A DNA stretch of 20,137 nucleotides from UBA2942 sp045127535. Its GTDB lineage: Bacteria > Bacillota > Clostridia > Lachnospirales > Lachnospiraceae. The notes under the pieces were generated by a model, which worked only from the letters and a program-made list of their open reading frames with translations, had not been told where the DNA came from and did no database searches. Location: contig JBGVQN010000035.1 of the NCBI GenBank assembly GCA_045127535.1, positions 1 through 20,137 on the forward strand. Reading direction: 5' to 3'. Positions 6,367 to 14,282 of this stretch are shown here, in pieces (the first letter of the stretch is position 1; each line of letters begins with the position of its first letter). Both the position numbers and the translations under genes were made by a program.

Positions 6367-7878
6367 ATGAAATGCTGTGCTAAAATGATAGTGTGCGTAA
6401 CACTATTTTCTTTGATGTCGACATGCTTATATGGCTGTCAGCGGGAACCAAGCGAAAAGTCTGTTACAAGCAAAAATGACGGATCTTTTGACAGCAGTGT
6501 CATTCAACCGGGCCCACAGGATCAAATGATAGGTTCTACACAAGCCATAATTTTTGAGGATGAATTTAGTAGCACGGATGGTAGTGTTAATTTCGCACTT
6601 AGTATTCAAAACCAATTTACAGTTAATGAAAATCCTGTTGTAGAAGTTGTCCCACACTATTTGACGGGAGAAGATGCAGAAAAAATAGCAGTAGCATTGT
6701 TGAGTGATGCTGAGTGGTACGAGCAGGAACCACTTCTCGAACCAAATTATTCGAAAGAACAGATTCAAGAAAAAATCAACAGATGGTCTCAGTATGCCAA
6801 TTCGCAAGCAGTTTCGGAATTGTGCGGCACCGGACATGGCGATACTGTGGATATCATCAAAAGCTTTATCGAAACATATACGGGTTTATACGAGTCAGCA
6901 CCCAATGAAAAATCTCAAGCTTTGTGCCAGTGGAATTTGAAAAAGGACTCCTACTACTATTACTCAGAAGAATCATTAACGGGTCAAAATCTATCATCTG
7001 AGAACGATGCAATCAAGGCTGTTGCAAAATTAGGAAATGTCGAATATACCCTTGAAATATTCACAAGAAATATGAGTGACTACAAGATCAATAATATCTA
7101 CTTGAGTCTCGGTGAAGGAATTAGTCCCGATTTTATTGATGCAGATATTTATCGTGCAATGCTTTGCCGAACAGATAAACCGACGGATGAAGATATTATT
7201 GCGGTAGAGGCTAAAGCACAGGAAATTCTTGATAGTATGGATTTGGGTGATTGGAAAGTAGATGCAAGTTCTGTACAAACTACCTATTATGGTGAGACTC
7301 CAGAATACATTATTAATGTAAGTGCAGTTCCTGTAATTAATGGTATTTCTGCTATCCGTAGACCCCAGTTTGGAAATTTAAAGAGCGATTCGTCTTATGC
7401 TTCCAACTATTATTTATCGGATGTAAATTTCCAATTCTCTGCTAATGGGGACTTGGTATCCTTTAGCATGTACTCCCCAATTGATGTAAAGGAAGTTCTA
7501 AATGAGAATGTTGCAACAACGAGTTTGGACGAGCTCATGGAGCTTGCTAAAAATCATTTGATGCTGAGTGACTACTATGAATACGGTTTAAGCGCAGATG
7601 CGCTTGAAACAATGGAAGAGACATATGGTGAAGATTTCATCTGTAAAATAAATCTTTGCCAAATGGATTATGGAATGCTGCGTGTAAAAGTTCCCAATAC
7701 TGACGAAAGTTATTACTATGTTCCCGGCATTGTCATAGCAGGGACGATTGACTACGTTGGAAAAGATACCGGAAATGTATATGCGTCTAGTGGCGAGGCA
7801 ATATATTATGACCGTATTGTACCGCTGGTTTCCCTGAATGCAGTAGATGGCTCAATTATTGAATTGAGCAATGAATAA
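6367..7878 (+). CDS. Large lipoprotein of unknown function (503 aa)
   Basis: The N-terminus is a lipoprotein signal: a hydrophobic stretch after MKCCAK and a lipobox L-Y-G-C with the lipidated Cys24. The mature protein would be anchored to the outer face of the membrane. After a short Ser-rich linker the body is acidic and lacks membrane segments. Tyr-rich patches, such as DSYYYYSEES and SYYYVPG, and repeated beta-strand-like stretches suggest an extracellular all-surface domain, but I recognise no family. The start at 6367 has AAGGAAAGGA upstream; an ATG-like start 19 codons earlier would place charged residues before the signal and is rejected. It follows the terminator of the secreted protein gene; no clear promoter is visible in the short gap, so partial read-through is possible. 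Confidence 0.8.
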   Translation: MKCCAKMIVCVTLFSLMSTCLYGCQREPSEKSVTSKNDGSFDSSVIQPGPQDQMIGSTQAIIFEDEFSSTDGSVNFALSIQNQFTVNENPVVEVVPHYLTGEDAEKIAVALLSDAEWYEQEPLLEPNYSKEQIQEKINRWSQYANSQAVSELCGTGHGDTVDIIKSFIETYTGLYESAPNEKSQALCQWNLKKDSYYYYSEESLTGQNLSSENDAIKAVAKLGNVEYTLEIFTRNMSDYKINNIYLSLGEGISPDFIDADIYRAMLCRTDKPTDEDIIAVEAKAQEILDSMDLGDWKVDASSVQTTYYGETPEYIINVSAVPVINGISAIRRPQFGNLKSDSSYASNYYLSDVNFQFSANGDLVSFSMYSPIDVKEVLNENVATTSLDELMELAKNHLMLSDYYEYGLSADALETMEETYGEDFICKINLCQMDYGMLRVKVPNTDESYYYVPGIVIAGTIDYVGKDTGNVYASSGEAIYYDRIVPLVSLNAVDGSIIELSNE

Positions 7879-7898
7879 CTGAGAAAAAGGCTGTGTAA

Positions 7899-8045
7899 TT
7901 AGACTGCCCCAGTTTGTGCGGAGTGGCGTAGCGTTAGCGGCGCCACTCCAGTTCTTATCTGGATGCGCTCGTAGTTGTAGAAGTGAATATATCTGTCAAT
8001 CAGATCATCTGCTTCCCGGAGTGTCGTTGGCTTTCTCTTTGTTGA
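7899..8045 (-). pseudogene. C-terminal remnant of an IS3-family transposase
   Basis: The minus-strand frame ends with residues typical of the OrfB C-terminus of IS3-family transposases: LREADDLIDRYIHFYNYERI, then TGVAPLTLRHSA. Only about 50 residues remain; the catalytic DDE part is absent and upstream residues (before about 8045) do not look like transposase. GACTGCCCCAGTTT at 7902-7915 resembles the terminal inverted repeat of this family, which often overlaps the end of orfB. So one end of the element is kept and the other is lost. It lies directly upstream of the ABC operon and may mark where that block was joined. An intervening 9-bp stem (7920-7949) lies within its coding sequence. Confidence 0.75.
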
Positions 8046-8050
8046 TTCCC

Positions 8051-8118
8051 ACTTCGTGCCGTTGTTTTGTGGTTGTGTGACAAAAAAATAGAAATTGATC
8101 ACTTACTTGTGGTATGCT
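8051..8118 (+). promoter_or_regulatory. Possible promoter of the ABC operon with AgrA-like half-sites
   Basis: ACTTCGTGC (8051-8059) matches the agrBD repeat at 8 of 9 positions. After 12 bp comes a poor copy, GTTGTGTGA (8072-8080). After 32 bp comes an extended -10, TGG-TATGCT (8110-8118), identical in its hexamer to the one at 5569. Spacing is one base longer than at the other two sites. A nearby imperfect dyad, CTTAC to GTAAG (about 8103-8132), could instead be a BlaI-type operator. The -10 call is firmer than the operators. Confidence 0.35.
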
Positions 8119-8167
8119 AAACAAATGTAAGATGAACCGCAATATGAATGGCAGTTTTTCATAAGGA

Positions 8168-8935
8168 GTGGAGGCGAGGAAAACGAAAAATGCATTCTTA
8201 TCTGGAATCAAGCAAACTCCAGGGCTACGAATGGTCATTGCCATTCTAGCAGTCCCGGTAATGATCCTCTTTTCCTCCATGGAAAAGCTTTTGACAGCAT
8301 TTCCTTTATCTTCTTTGCTGCCATACGGCTATCATACAGACCTCATTATCAGCGCATTACAATCGGATACGGTTGCACCGTTTATTCCCATCCTCGCGGT
8401 TCTTCCTTTCGCAGCCTGTTATGTGGATGACCTAAAAACCAAATTCGCCCGGTTTTTCTGCATACGAACCAGCTATGACACCTATATTTTCAGCCGCATT
8501 TTTGTCTGTTTCTTCTGCGGCGGTTTTGTGATTGTGATGGGAGTTCTGCTGTCTTGGGGAGCATCCGCGCTGTTTTTCCTTCCGCTGGAGCAAACACCGA
8601 AAGAGGCAAGCGATTCCGGGGAAACGCTGGTGCAGATGTGTGGATTGCTGTTCCTGTTTGGTGGTCTTTGGGCGGTGGTGGGAATGTCCATGAGTACGCT
8701 GATGGAGAGTAAATACATAGCCTATGCCGCACCTTTTGTCATGTACTATATGCTGGTAATCCTGTATGAGCGGTATTTTACCAGTGCTTTCATCCTCTAT
8801 CCTCTGGAATGGATCAATCCGTCTGAGCTCTGGCCTTTCGGAAATATCGGTTCGGCTGTGGTAATGATTGAAATAACGCTGGCATTTGTTGTGCTGTTTG
8901 CGGCGAAAGCAGGAAGGAGGCTGCGGGAGCTATGA
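8168..8935 (+). CDS. ABC-2-like transporter permease (255 aa)
   Basis: An integral membrane protein with about six hydrophobic segments (near residues 22-38, 60-86, 108-135, 153-178, 188-207 and 230-250). It is the first of two permeases followed by an ATPase, the arrangement of ABC-2 type exporters and of lantibiotic self-protection transporters (LanFEG). The substrate is unknown. The start is uncertain: an in-frame TAA at 8162-8164 leaves GTG at 8168 as the first option, yet AAGGAG directly abuts it with almost no spacing. An ATG at codon 22 lies at the first membrane helix. The gene is the head of an operon with 4-nt or shorter junctions, and its upstream DNA contains a transposase remnant, so the 5' end may have been rebuilt. 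Confidence 0.75.
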   Translation: MEARKTKNAFLSGIKQTPGLRMVIAILAVPVMILFSSMEKLLTAFPLSSLLPYGYHTDLIISALQSDTVAPFIPILAVLPFAACYVDDLKTKFARFFCIRTSYDTYIFSRIFVCFFCGGFVIVMGVLLSWGASALFFLPLEQTPKEASDSGETLVQMCGLLFLFGGLWAVVGMSMSTLMESKYIAYAAPFVMYYMLVILYERYFTSAFILYPLEWINPSELWPFGNIGSAVVMIEITLAFVVLFAAKAGRRLREL

Positions 8936-9828
8936 GAAAGATAAAACAGGCATTTTCCATTTCCGGTTACAATTTCCGCCTATGGCGTGATAATCCCCGA
9001 ATCATAGTGACTTTTGCCCTAGCATTTATTATGTGCTTCCTCCTTTCAGACAAAGCGGTTCAATTTGCCCAGGAACACAACACCACCCTTCAGCTGGTGG
9101 AAACCTTTATCTGGAGCTTCGGTGACAGCAACTCCATTCTGCTGTCCTCCGTTTTGCTGGTCATGCTGTTTGCGGATATGCCGTTCCTTTCCTCCGGTAC
9201 ACCTTTGTATCTGGTTCGCACAGACCGCAGGACCTGGATCACCGGGCAGGTTATTTATATCATTGCGGCAACATCCGTCTATCTGCTGTTCGTGCTGGTG
9301 TCCACCGTATTGCTTTCCTTCCGGCTAGCTTTTCCTGCGAATATGTGGAGCCCCACCGCCGCCATCTTTGGCTATACTAACGCAGGCAAACGGGTGGCGA
9401 TCCCTGCACTGGTCAAAACTCTGGAAATGAGCTGGCCCTACCAGAGTATGATCTGCATTTTCGGTCTGATGCTGGGTTATGCGGGAGTTATGGTAATGAT
9501 CATGCTGGTATGCAATCTCAGTTTTGGTCAGGCCGCAGGCGTGGTCAGTGTTTTGGTATTCAGCCTGTATGGTATTTTGATGCAGCCCGACACGATTCAG
9601 CTTTTATTCAATCTCCCAGATGAAGCCTACTATATTGCGAATGTGGCAATTGGCTGGCTTTCTCCGCTGAACCATGCAACCTTTCATATGCACAACTTCG
9701 GCTATGACAAGCTGCCCAGGCTGTGGCAGTCCTATCTGATTTTTATTCTTTTGATCGTAATATGCTATTTCACTGCCATTCGTGCAGCGAAGCGGTACAA
9801 TTTCAGCTTTACCGGAACAGAGGGATGA
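8932..9828 (+). CDS. Second ABC-2-like transporter permease (298 aa)
   Basis: An integral membrane protein with about six hydrophobic segments. A large, mixed region between the third and fourth segments (about residues 125-160) may be extracellular. It overlaps the preceding permease gene by 4 nt (ATGA), which suggests translational coupling and equal amounts. Together the two would form a heterodimeric membrane channel for the ATPase that starts one base after this gene. The protein does not match a named family by eye beyond the general ABC-2/LanE-LanG type; the Arg/Lys-rich C-terminus and charged first helix fit a cytoplasmic N- and C-terminus. A substrate such as an antimicrobial peptide or lipid is possible but not shown. 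Confidence 0.78.
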   Translation: MRKIKQAFSISGYNFRLWRDNPRIIVTFALAFIMCFLLSDKAVQFAQEHNTTLQLVETFIWSFGDSNSILLSSVLLVMLFADMPFLSSGTPLYLVRTDRRTWITGQVIYIIAATSVYLLFVLVSTVLLSFRLAFPANMWSPTAAIFGYTNAGKRVAIPALVKTLEMSWPYQSMICIFGLMLGYAGVMVMIMLVCNLSFGQAAGVVSVLVFSLYGILMQPDTIQLLFNLPDEAYYIANVAIGWLSPLNHATFHMHNFGYDKLPRLWQSYLIFILLIVICYFTAIRAAKRYNFSFTGTEG

Positions 9829-9829
9829 T

Positions 9830-10471
9830 ATGGAAGAAATTATCGAAGTACAGAATGTCAATAAATCATTCGGTGAAGAACACGTTCTGAAAGATGTTAG
9901 CCGGTCTTTTGAAAAGGGTAAGATCCACGGAATCGTTGGTAACAACGGTTCCGGTAAGACCGTCCTGATGAAGTGCATCTGCGGATTCCTTCGTCCTGAC
10001 GGCGGCCGTATCATGGTAAATCATCAGGAAGTAGGGCGAGATACAGACTTCCCGGAGGATATTGGCATTATCATTGAGACCCCCGGCTTTCTTCCGCACC
10101 TGTCCGGGTTTCAGAATCTGAAAATCCTTGCTTCTCTAAAAAAGAAAGCAAATGAGCATACGATCCAGGCAGTTCTGGAACAGGTCGGGCTTGATCCGAA
10201 TATGAAAAAGCCAGTTGGCAAGTATTCATTGGGTATGCGTCAGCGTCTCGGCTTTGCCCAAGCTCTTATGGAAGATCCCGGCATCCTGATTCTGGACGAA
10301 CCTTTCAATGGTCTTGATAAACATGGTGTAGTCCATATCCGCAATGTTATTAAGGGCCTGCGGGAGGAAGGAAAAACAGTGATCCTCGCCAGCCACAATC
10401 AGGTGGATATCGACGAATTGTGCGATACCGTCTGTGAAATGGATGCGGGTGTTATGACGGTGGTGAGATGA
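9830..10471 (+). CDS. ABC transporter ATPase (213 aa), intact motifs
   Basis: This ATPase powers the two permeases before it. Walker A is GNNGSGKT (residues 37-44), the signature is YSLGMRQRL (132-140), Walker B is ILILDEP (152-158), the D-loop is NGLD, and the switch His189 lies in ILASHN. The Q-loop glutamine appears replaced by glutamate in IIIETPGF (81-88), a feature shared by many ATPases of the bacitracin/lantibiotic-resistance group (COG1131). At 213 residues it is a minimal domain without a C-terminal extension. The start at 9830 follows the permease stop by one base; translation would be coupled. It ends with a 4-nt overlap with a second, degenerate ATPase homologue. Confidence 0.9.
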   Translation: MEEIIEVQNVNKSFGEEHVLKDVSRSFEKGKIHGIVGNNGSGKTVLMKCICGFLRPDGGRIMVNHQEVGRDTDFPEDIGIIIETPGFLPHLSGFQNLKILASLKKKANEHTIQAVLEQVGLDPNMKKPVGKYSLGMRQRLGFAQALMEDPGILILDEPFNGLDKHGVVHIRNVIKGLREEGKTVILASHNQVDIDELCDTVCEMDAGVMTVVR

Positions 10472-11112
10472 TGGATGACCTGATAAACGCAAGATACATA
10501 GCTGATCTTAAAAGCAGCGGCAGACAGGATGTAAAGCTGCTCTCCATCGTTGGCAAGCCTGGAGATTCTATTTTCATCAACGGCTCTCCGAAGCGCTGCG
10601 AGGCACATTTTGAAGTGCTATGCGGATTGAGAAAGCCGGACATTGGGGATGTAAAGATCTGCGGCAGGAATCTATATGAAATGGCCGCACAAGAATCTGC
10701 CGATTTTCGCCGGGACAATATCGGTGCCATTCCGCTCGACGGTGGCCTGATTCCAGAGTTACCAATGATTGATCAGGTAACTTTACCACTGAAGATGATG
10801 CGCCTGGATGAGGAAACCGTTCTCACGGAGGTTCGCCGTTTGGCATCTAACCTCATGCCGCTGCACAGCCTATACAATCTCCCTGGAAAATGCAATGCCC
10901 GGAAGCGATCTCTGTCACCCATCCTTCGGACGGTAATATGCAAACCGAAACTTATCATTATCAATGGTTTCCTGGATGACTTTCCGGAAATAGATACCGA
11001 TGCTCTGTGGCGAGCATTGCTTGCCGCCAGACCTAAGGACAGCGTTCTCATATATCTCAGTGGCGCTCCTGCCCCGGAACAAGTTGAGTGGACGCAGCAG
11101 CTGAGAGTATAA
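10468..11112 (+). CDS. Degenerate ABC ATPase homologue lacking catalytic motifs (214 aa)
   Basis: The overall frame follows MacB/LolD-type ATPases: GDVKICGRNLYEMAAQESAD, then RRDNIGAIPLDGGLIPEL and VTLPLKMMRLDE, which align with the usual strand, Q-loop and 'elPL' regions. Yet each catalytic motif is gone. The P-loop position reads GSPKRCEAH (residues 39-47) without GKS/T. The signature region reads NARKRS (143-148) instead of LSGGQ. Walker B ends in LIIINGF (162-168), with Asn and Gly where Asp and Glu belong. The frame is open and codon use looks like its neighbours, so this is not a recent pseudogene. It overlaps the active ATPase by 4 nt. It could be a structural partner, regulator or adaptor for the FtsX-like protein at 12770. 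Confidence 0.75.
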   Translation: MMDDLINARYIADLKSSGRQDVKLLSIVGKPGDSIFINGSPKRCEAHFEVLCGLRKPDIGDVKICGRNLYEMAAQESADFRRDNIGAIPLDGGLIPELPMIDQVTLPLKMMRLDEETVLTEVRRLASNLMPLHSLYNLPGKCNARKRSLSPILRTVICKPKLIIINGFLDDFPEIDTDALWRALLAARPKDSVLIYLSGAPAPEQVEWTQQLRV

Positions 11113-11127
11113 ATGGGGGTATATACC

Positions 11128-12786
11128 ATGTACAAAAGAATCCTATCTGCTCTACTGGCATTCCTTCTCGTGGTCAGTCTGCCTATTAACGCTTATGCAG
11201 AAGAAACAACCGGAACAACAGAGGGCACAGAAGCAACTGTGACAACTGAATCAACAGTTGCAGCAGAGACCAGCGAAACAGAGCTATCTGCGCAGTCAGA
11301 TGGTGACGATGAAACATATCCTGCGCAATCCACGCAGCCTACCAACCCCACACAGGCCACTCAGGCAACTGAGCCTACGCAACCGACGCAGCCCTCAGAG
11401 ACTACCCAACCGACACAACCCAGCACTCCTACAAATCCCACTGAGCCTGCCGGTTCTCAGATTCCTACTGCTTTGGAAATTGATACAGAGAATATCTATG
11501 ACGGCATGGACAAGGCTTACGAAGATGGATATGTGCCAATCGTCAAGGACGGAAAAGCCTATATCGTTTTGCCCCTTTTGAGTAACGGCGAAATCTACGA
11601 CAATAAAATCAAGGTTTCCCTGGGTTTAGGAACCAGCGGATCTTCACCTTTCGTAATTGCAAACTATGAGAAAACCTTTGAACTGGAAAAGGTCACCCCT
11701 AAGAATAGCAAAGAAGGAAACGACTTATTTCTTGTGGAGTTTGCAGTGAAGTTAGCTGAAGATCGAATGAATGGAGTGTATCCGGTTACAGTTAACATCT
11801 CTGGCTATGATGAGTCTGGCAACTCGATTGCCTGCATCTATACGCTGTATGTGACAATCACCGATGGAAAAAGCCAGACCGTTACCACGTCTACTTATAC
11901 CGAAACAGCCACCGCCGAGCCGGTAGTGTACATCTCCAAGAGTATCATGGAACCAACAAAGGCAATGGCTGGTGAGGAATTTACTCTGACTTTGACGTTG
12001 AAGAACTCCCTGACTACCAAGAGCGTAAAGAATATGCTGGTCAAGGTGGACACGGGTAATATGCAGATCAATCTTTTGGAAGACAGCAATGTATTTCAGA
12101 TTGAGAAAATTGCGGCAGGCGGCGAGACAGAGCTAACTCTGCGCTTCGGCACAGATGCATCGATCCCCGCTGGAAAATATACCTTGAATTTCTCCTTCAA
12201 CTATGACAGCAGCAAAACGCTGAATCTTTCTTCCTCTGGAACTGCAATCGTCGAGATCCAGCAGCCTGCCAATATGGAGTTGGTCATGCCCCGGTTCTCA
12301 GATTCTGTAACGGTTGGCGAAACCATTCCTCTCTCCTTGCAGGTAATGAATATGGGCAGGGATGAAATGTACAATGTCCGCTGTATTGTATCCGGTTACG
12401 GTTTTGCTCCGTCCAATACAGGATATATCGGCACAATGGCAGCAGGATCATCCGCAACCACAGAAATCGAACTCTATATCATAGCCCTGAACGCCAGCAG
12501 CGGAAACGAAAATGGCGGTCAGTATGGCGACACGGTAGGTACGGTGACGCTGGTCTATGAAGACGAAACCGGCCAGGAATACCAGCAGGAAACACAGTTT
12601 GAAACCACAGTAAACCGTCCTGTAGTAGAAGTGCCTCAGACAGTTTCTACCGAAGAAGAGGAAGAAAAAGCCGCAAGTCAGTGGTGGATCTCCGTACTGA
12701 TTTTGGGAGGTGTGATTGGTGCAGCAGGAATTGGATATTTGTTTATCAAACGCAAGAAAAAGAACCGCGGTGGTGCATATCTGTAA
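11128..12786 (+). CDS. Wall-spanning membrane-anchored protein with Thr/Pro stalk (552 aa)
   Basis: A signal peptide (MYKRIL, hydrophobic core, cleavage after AYA at residue 24) precedes a Thr/Glu/Ser-rich stretch. Next comes a TQPT/NPT-type repeat stalk (about residues 70-115). The middle holds two tandem beta-rich domains of the CARDB/NEW3 (COG1361) type, about 265-385 and 386-500, each with the pattern 'aGe.f.l.l.l.N' and a closing 'G.a.l.v'. A C-terminal membrane helix ends in KRKKKNRGG. So it is anchored at its C-terminus and projects through the wall. COG1361 proteins often sit next to MacB-like ATPase and FtsX permease genes; here they flank it. The start at 11128 is preferred because the signal peptide begins there; an ATG at 11113 directly after the previous stop is the alternative. 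Confidence 0.78.
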   Translation: MYKRILSALLAFLLVVSLPINAYAEETTGTTEGTEATVTTESTVAAETSETELSAQSDGDDETYPAQSTQPTNPTQATQATEPTQPTQPSETTQPTQPSTPTNPTEPAGSQIPTALEIDTENIYDGMDKAYEDGYVPIVKDGKAYIVLPLLSNGEIYDNKIKVSLGLGTSGSSPFVIANYEKTFELEKVTPKNSKEGNDLFLVEFAVKLAEDRMNGVYPVTVNISGYDESGNSIACIYTLYVTITDGKSQTVTTSTYTETATAEPVVYISKSIMEPTKAMAGEEFTLTLTLKNSLTTKSVKNMLVKVDTGNMQINLLEDSNVFQIEKIAAGGETELTLRFGTDASIPAGKYTLNFSFNYDSSKTLNLSSSGTAIVEIQQPANMELVMPRFSDSVTVGETIPLSLQVMNMGRDEMYNVRCIVSGYGFAPSNTGYIGTMAAGSSATTEIELYIIALNASSGNENGGQYGDTVGTVTLVYEDETGQEYQQETQFETTVNRPVVEVPQTVSTEEEEEKAASQWWISVLILGGVIGAAGIGYLFIKRKKKNRGGAYL

Positions 12787-13768
12787 AATAGCTGCCCGGA
12801 CCATTCTTCGCTGTGGAGTTTCCACTCTGGTAATGTTATGTTTGGGACTGTATTTCATATTTCCAGCGTGTAAATCATTCTTGCAGCTTCAGAGTGAGAA
12901 ACACACACCTTTTGAAATCATTGCCAGTACAGATAAAAGCTATATTGATTTGAATAGGATTTTGCAGATTGATGGTATACAAAATGCAAGTCCCATTATG
13001 CTAACGAATGTTGAGCTTACTTATGAGGACTATTCCTTGCAGTGCCAGATGAGCGCCGTATACAGCAATTATCTGAATCTAAATTTAATGGAAGGAGCAA
13101 TCTTTCTGGACAGTACCAATATGCCATACCTTGTATTAAACAAAGCGGCGGCAGAATCCTTTGCAAATGATGGTAGCGAAACAACCGTTTCCGTCGAAGA
13201 TACTGTGCTGTTCAAGGCGGAGGGATCTGAACGAAAGGCTATCGTCTGCGGTATATTTGACGACAACAGCGATTCTCCTGTTGTTTACATGAGTTACACT
13301 GTAGCAAGTAAATCATTCGCACAGGGCGGAACTACAAAAGTTGCTCTTTCTTTGGCTAACAAGTCTTATGCAGATCGTGTTATCTCCAATCTGCAAAAAT
13401 ATGGTCTTTATGCTACTGTCGATTCCAGCACCGGTCTTGCATGGAACCTGATGGAACAGCAGGTTTGGCAAACAGCAGCTATCAGCATTGCTTTAATTGC
13501 CTGTTCTGTTATTCTTATCCGAGAAAAGCGGAGCGCAGAGCTGAAAGACAAAAAGGGAGAAAGAGCAGGTTTGCTCATGGCCGGATTAACAGCAAACGAG
13601 GTTAGAGAAATATATCCTTTGCGGCTAGCTATGGCAGATATACTTTGTATTGTGGTCGCATCCATTTTTTCAAGCATTTCTGGCAGTTTTACGATCCTGG
13701 GCATTGGCATCGCCCTCTGCTTCTCATGTATTCACTTTGCGGGTGGAACATATGGCGAGCGCATATAA
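12770..13768 (+). CDS. MacB/FtsX-like permease, divergent (about 332 aa)
   Basis: One N-terminal membrane helix follows AARTILRCGVST, a variant of the usual FtsX-family start. About 190 extracellular residues follow, resembling the MacB periplasmic core. Then come a helix (about IALIACSVILI), a charged loop with KGERAGLLMAGLTANEVRE like the coupling helix of FtsX proteins, and two more helices. A typical permease of this type has four helices, so it is a complete but divergent half-transporter. The start is uncertain: GTG at 12770 or 12773 overlaps the previous gene's end and lacks a strong ribosome binding site, while TTG at 12716 has GGGAGG but would overlap by 71 nt. Its partner ATPase is most likely the degenerate protein at 10468 or the active one at 9830. 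Confidence 0.7.
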   Translation: MVHICKIAARTILRCGVSTLVMLCLGLYFIFPACKSFLQLQSEKHTPFEIIASTDKSYIDLNRILQIDGIQNASPIMLTNVELTYEDYSLQCQMSAVYSNYLNLNLMEGAIFLDSTNMPYLVLNKAAAESFANDGSETTVSVEDTVLFKAEGSERKAIVCGIFDDNSDSPVVYMSYTVASKSFAQGGTTKVALSLANKSYADRVISNLQKYGLYATVDSSTGLAWNLMEQQVWQTAAISIALIACSVILIREKRSAELKDKKGERAGLLMAGLTANEVREIYPLRLAMADILCIVVASIFSSISGSFTILGIGIALCFSCIHFAGGTYGERI

Positions 13769-13811
13769 TATTCGGATTCTACAATTGTTTTTTCTAAAGA
13801 GGTGACCCAAT

Positions 13812-14270
13812 GTGCCATGTAAGGTGGTATATGAAAAGCGCTATCCCATCCACTATCCATCTGATGGTGACCCGGATTATGAGGAAGCAAAACGGGTATA
13901 TAAAAATACAACATTTCTGGATGGTGAGAGCTTCTTAAAGAGGCTATACGCACAAACCGTCCGTGTCCTGATTCCGGGGCGTGCGGAGAGTCTGGATACA
14001 TTTCTCCACGTTGCCAAACGAACAGCAGATCACTATGAAATGGATATTGTCATCATGTCGCACGACGACCACTATTCTGTTTCTCTGAACACAAAAACAG
14101 ATTTTCCAATGTCAGGATTAAAAACTATCATGCAGATGGCGGACGATATAATGTTTACCAACGAAGAAGAAAAAATGGTTATTACATTCAGCTTCTATAC
14201 CCATACCACTTATCTTTCTGGTCGCAAGATTTCGCCCACTACCGATGATATCGACTTTCTCGAAATATAA
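13812..14270 (+). CDS. Unknown cytoplasmic protein in the ABC operon (152 aa)
   Basis: I recognise no family. There is no signal peptide or membrane segment. Residues 1-20 (MPCKVVYEKRYPIHYPSDGD) and the rest show alternating beta and alpha character with many His, Asp and Tyr residues, including a SHDDH motif near the centre; these might bind a metal, but the arrangement is not a known site. The start is a GTG with AGAGGTGA about seven bases upstream. Another frame begins ATG TGC one base earlier but is closed. The gene lies about 40 nt after the permease and 12 nt before the BlaI-like gene, so it belongs to the same operon and probably serves it. Confidence 0.65.
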   Translation: MPCKVVYEKRYPIHYPSDGDPDYEEAKRVYKNTTFLDGESFLKRLYAQTVRVLIPGRAESLDTFLHVAKRTADHYEMDIVIMSHDDHYSVSLNTKTDFPMSGLKTIMQMADDIMFTNEEEKMVITFSFYTHTTYLSGRKISPTTDDIDFLEI

Positions 14271-14282
14271 AGGAGAATTTAC

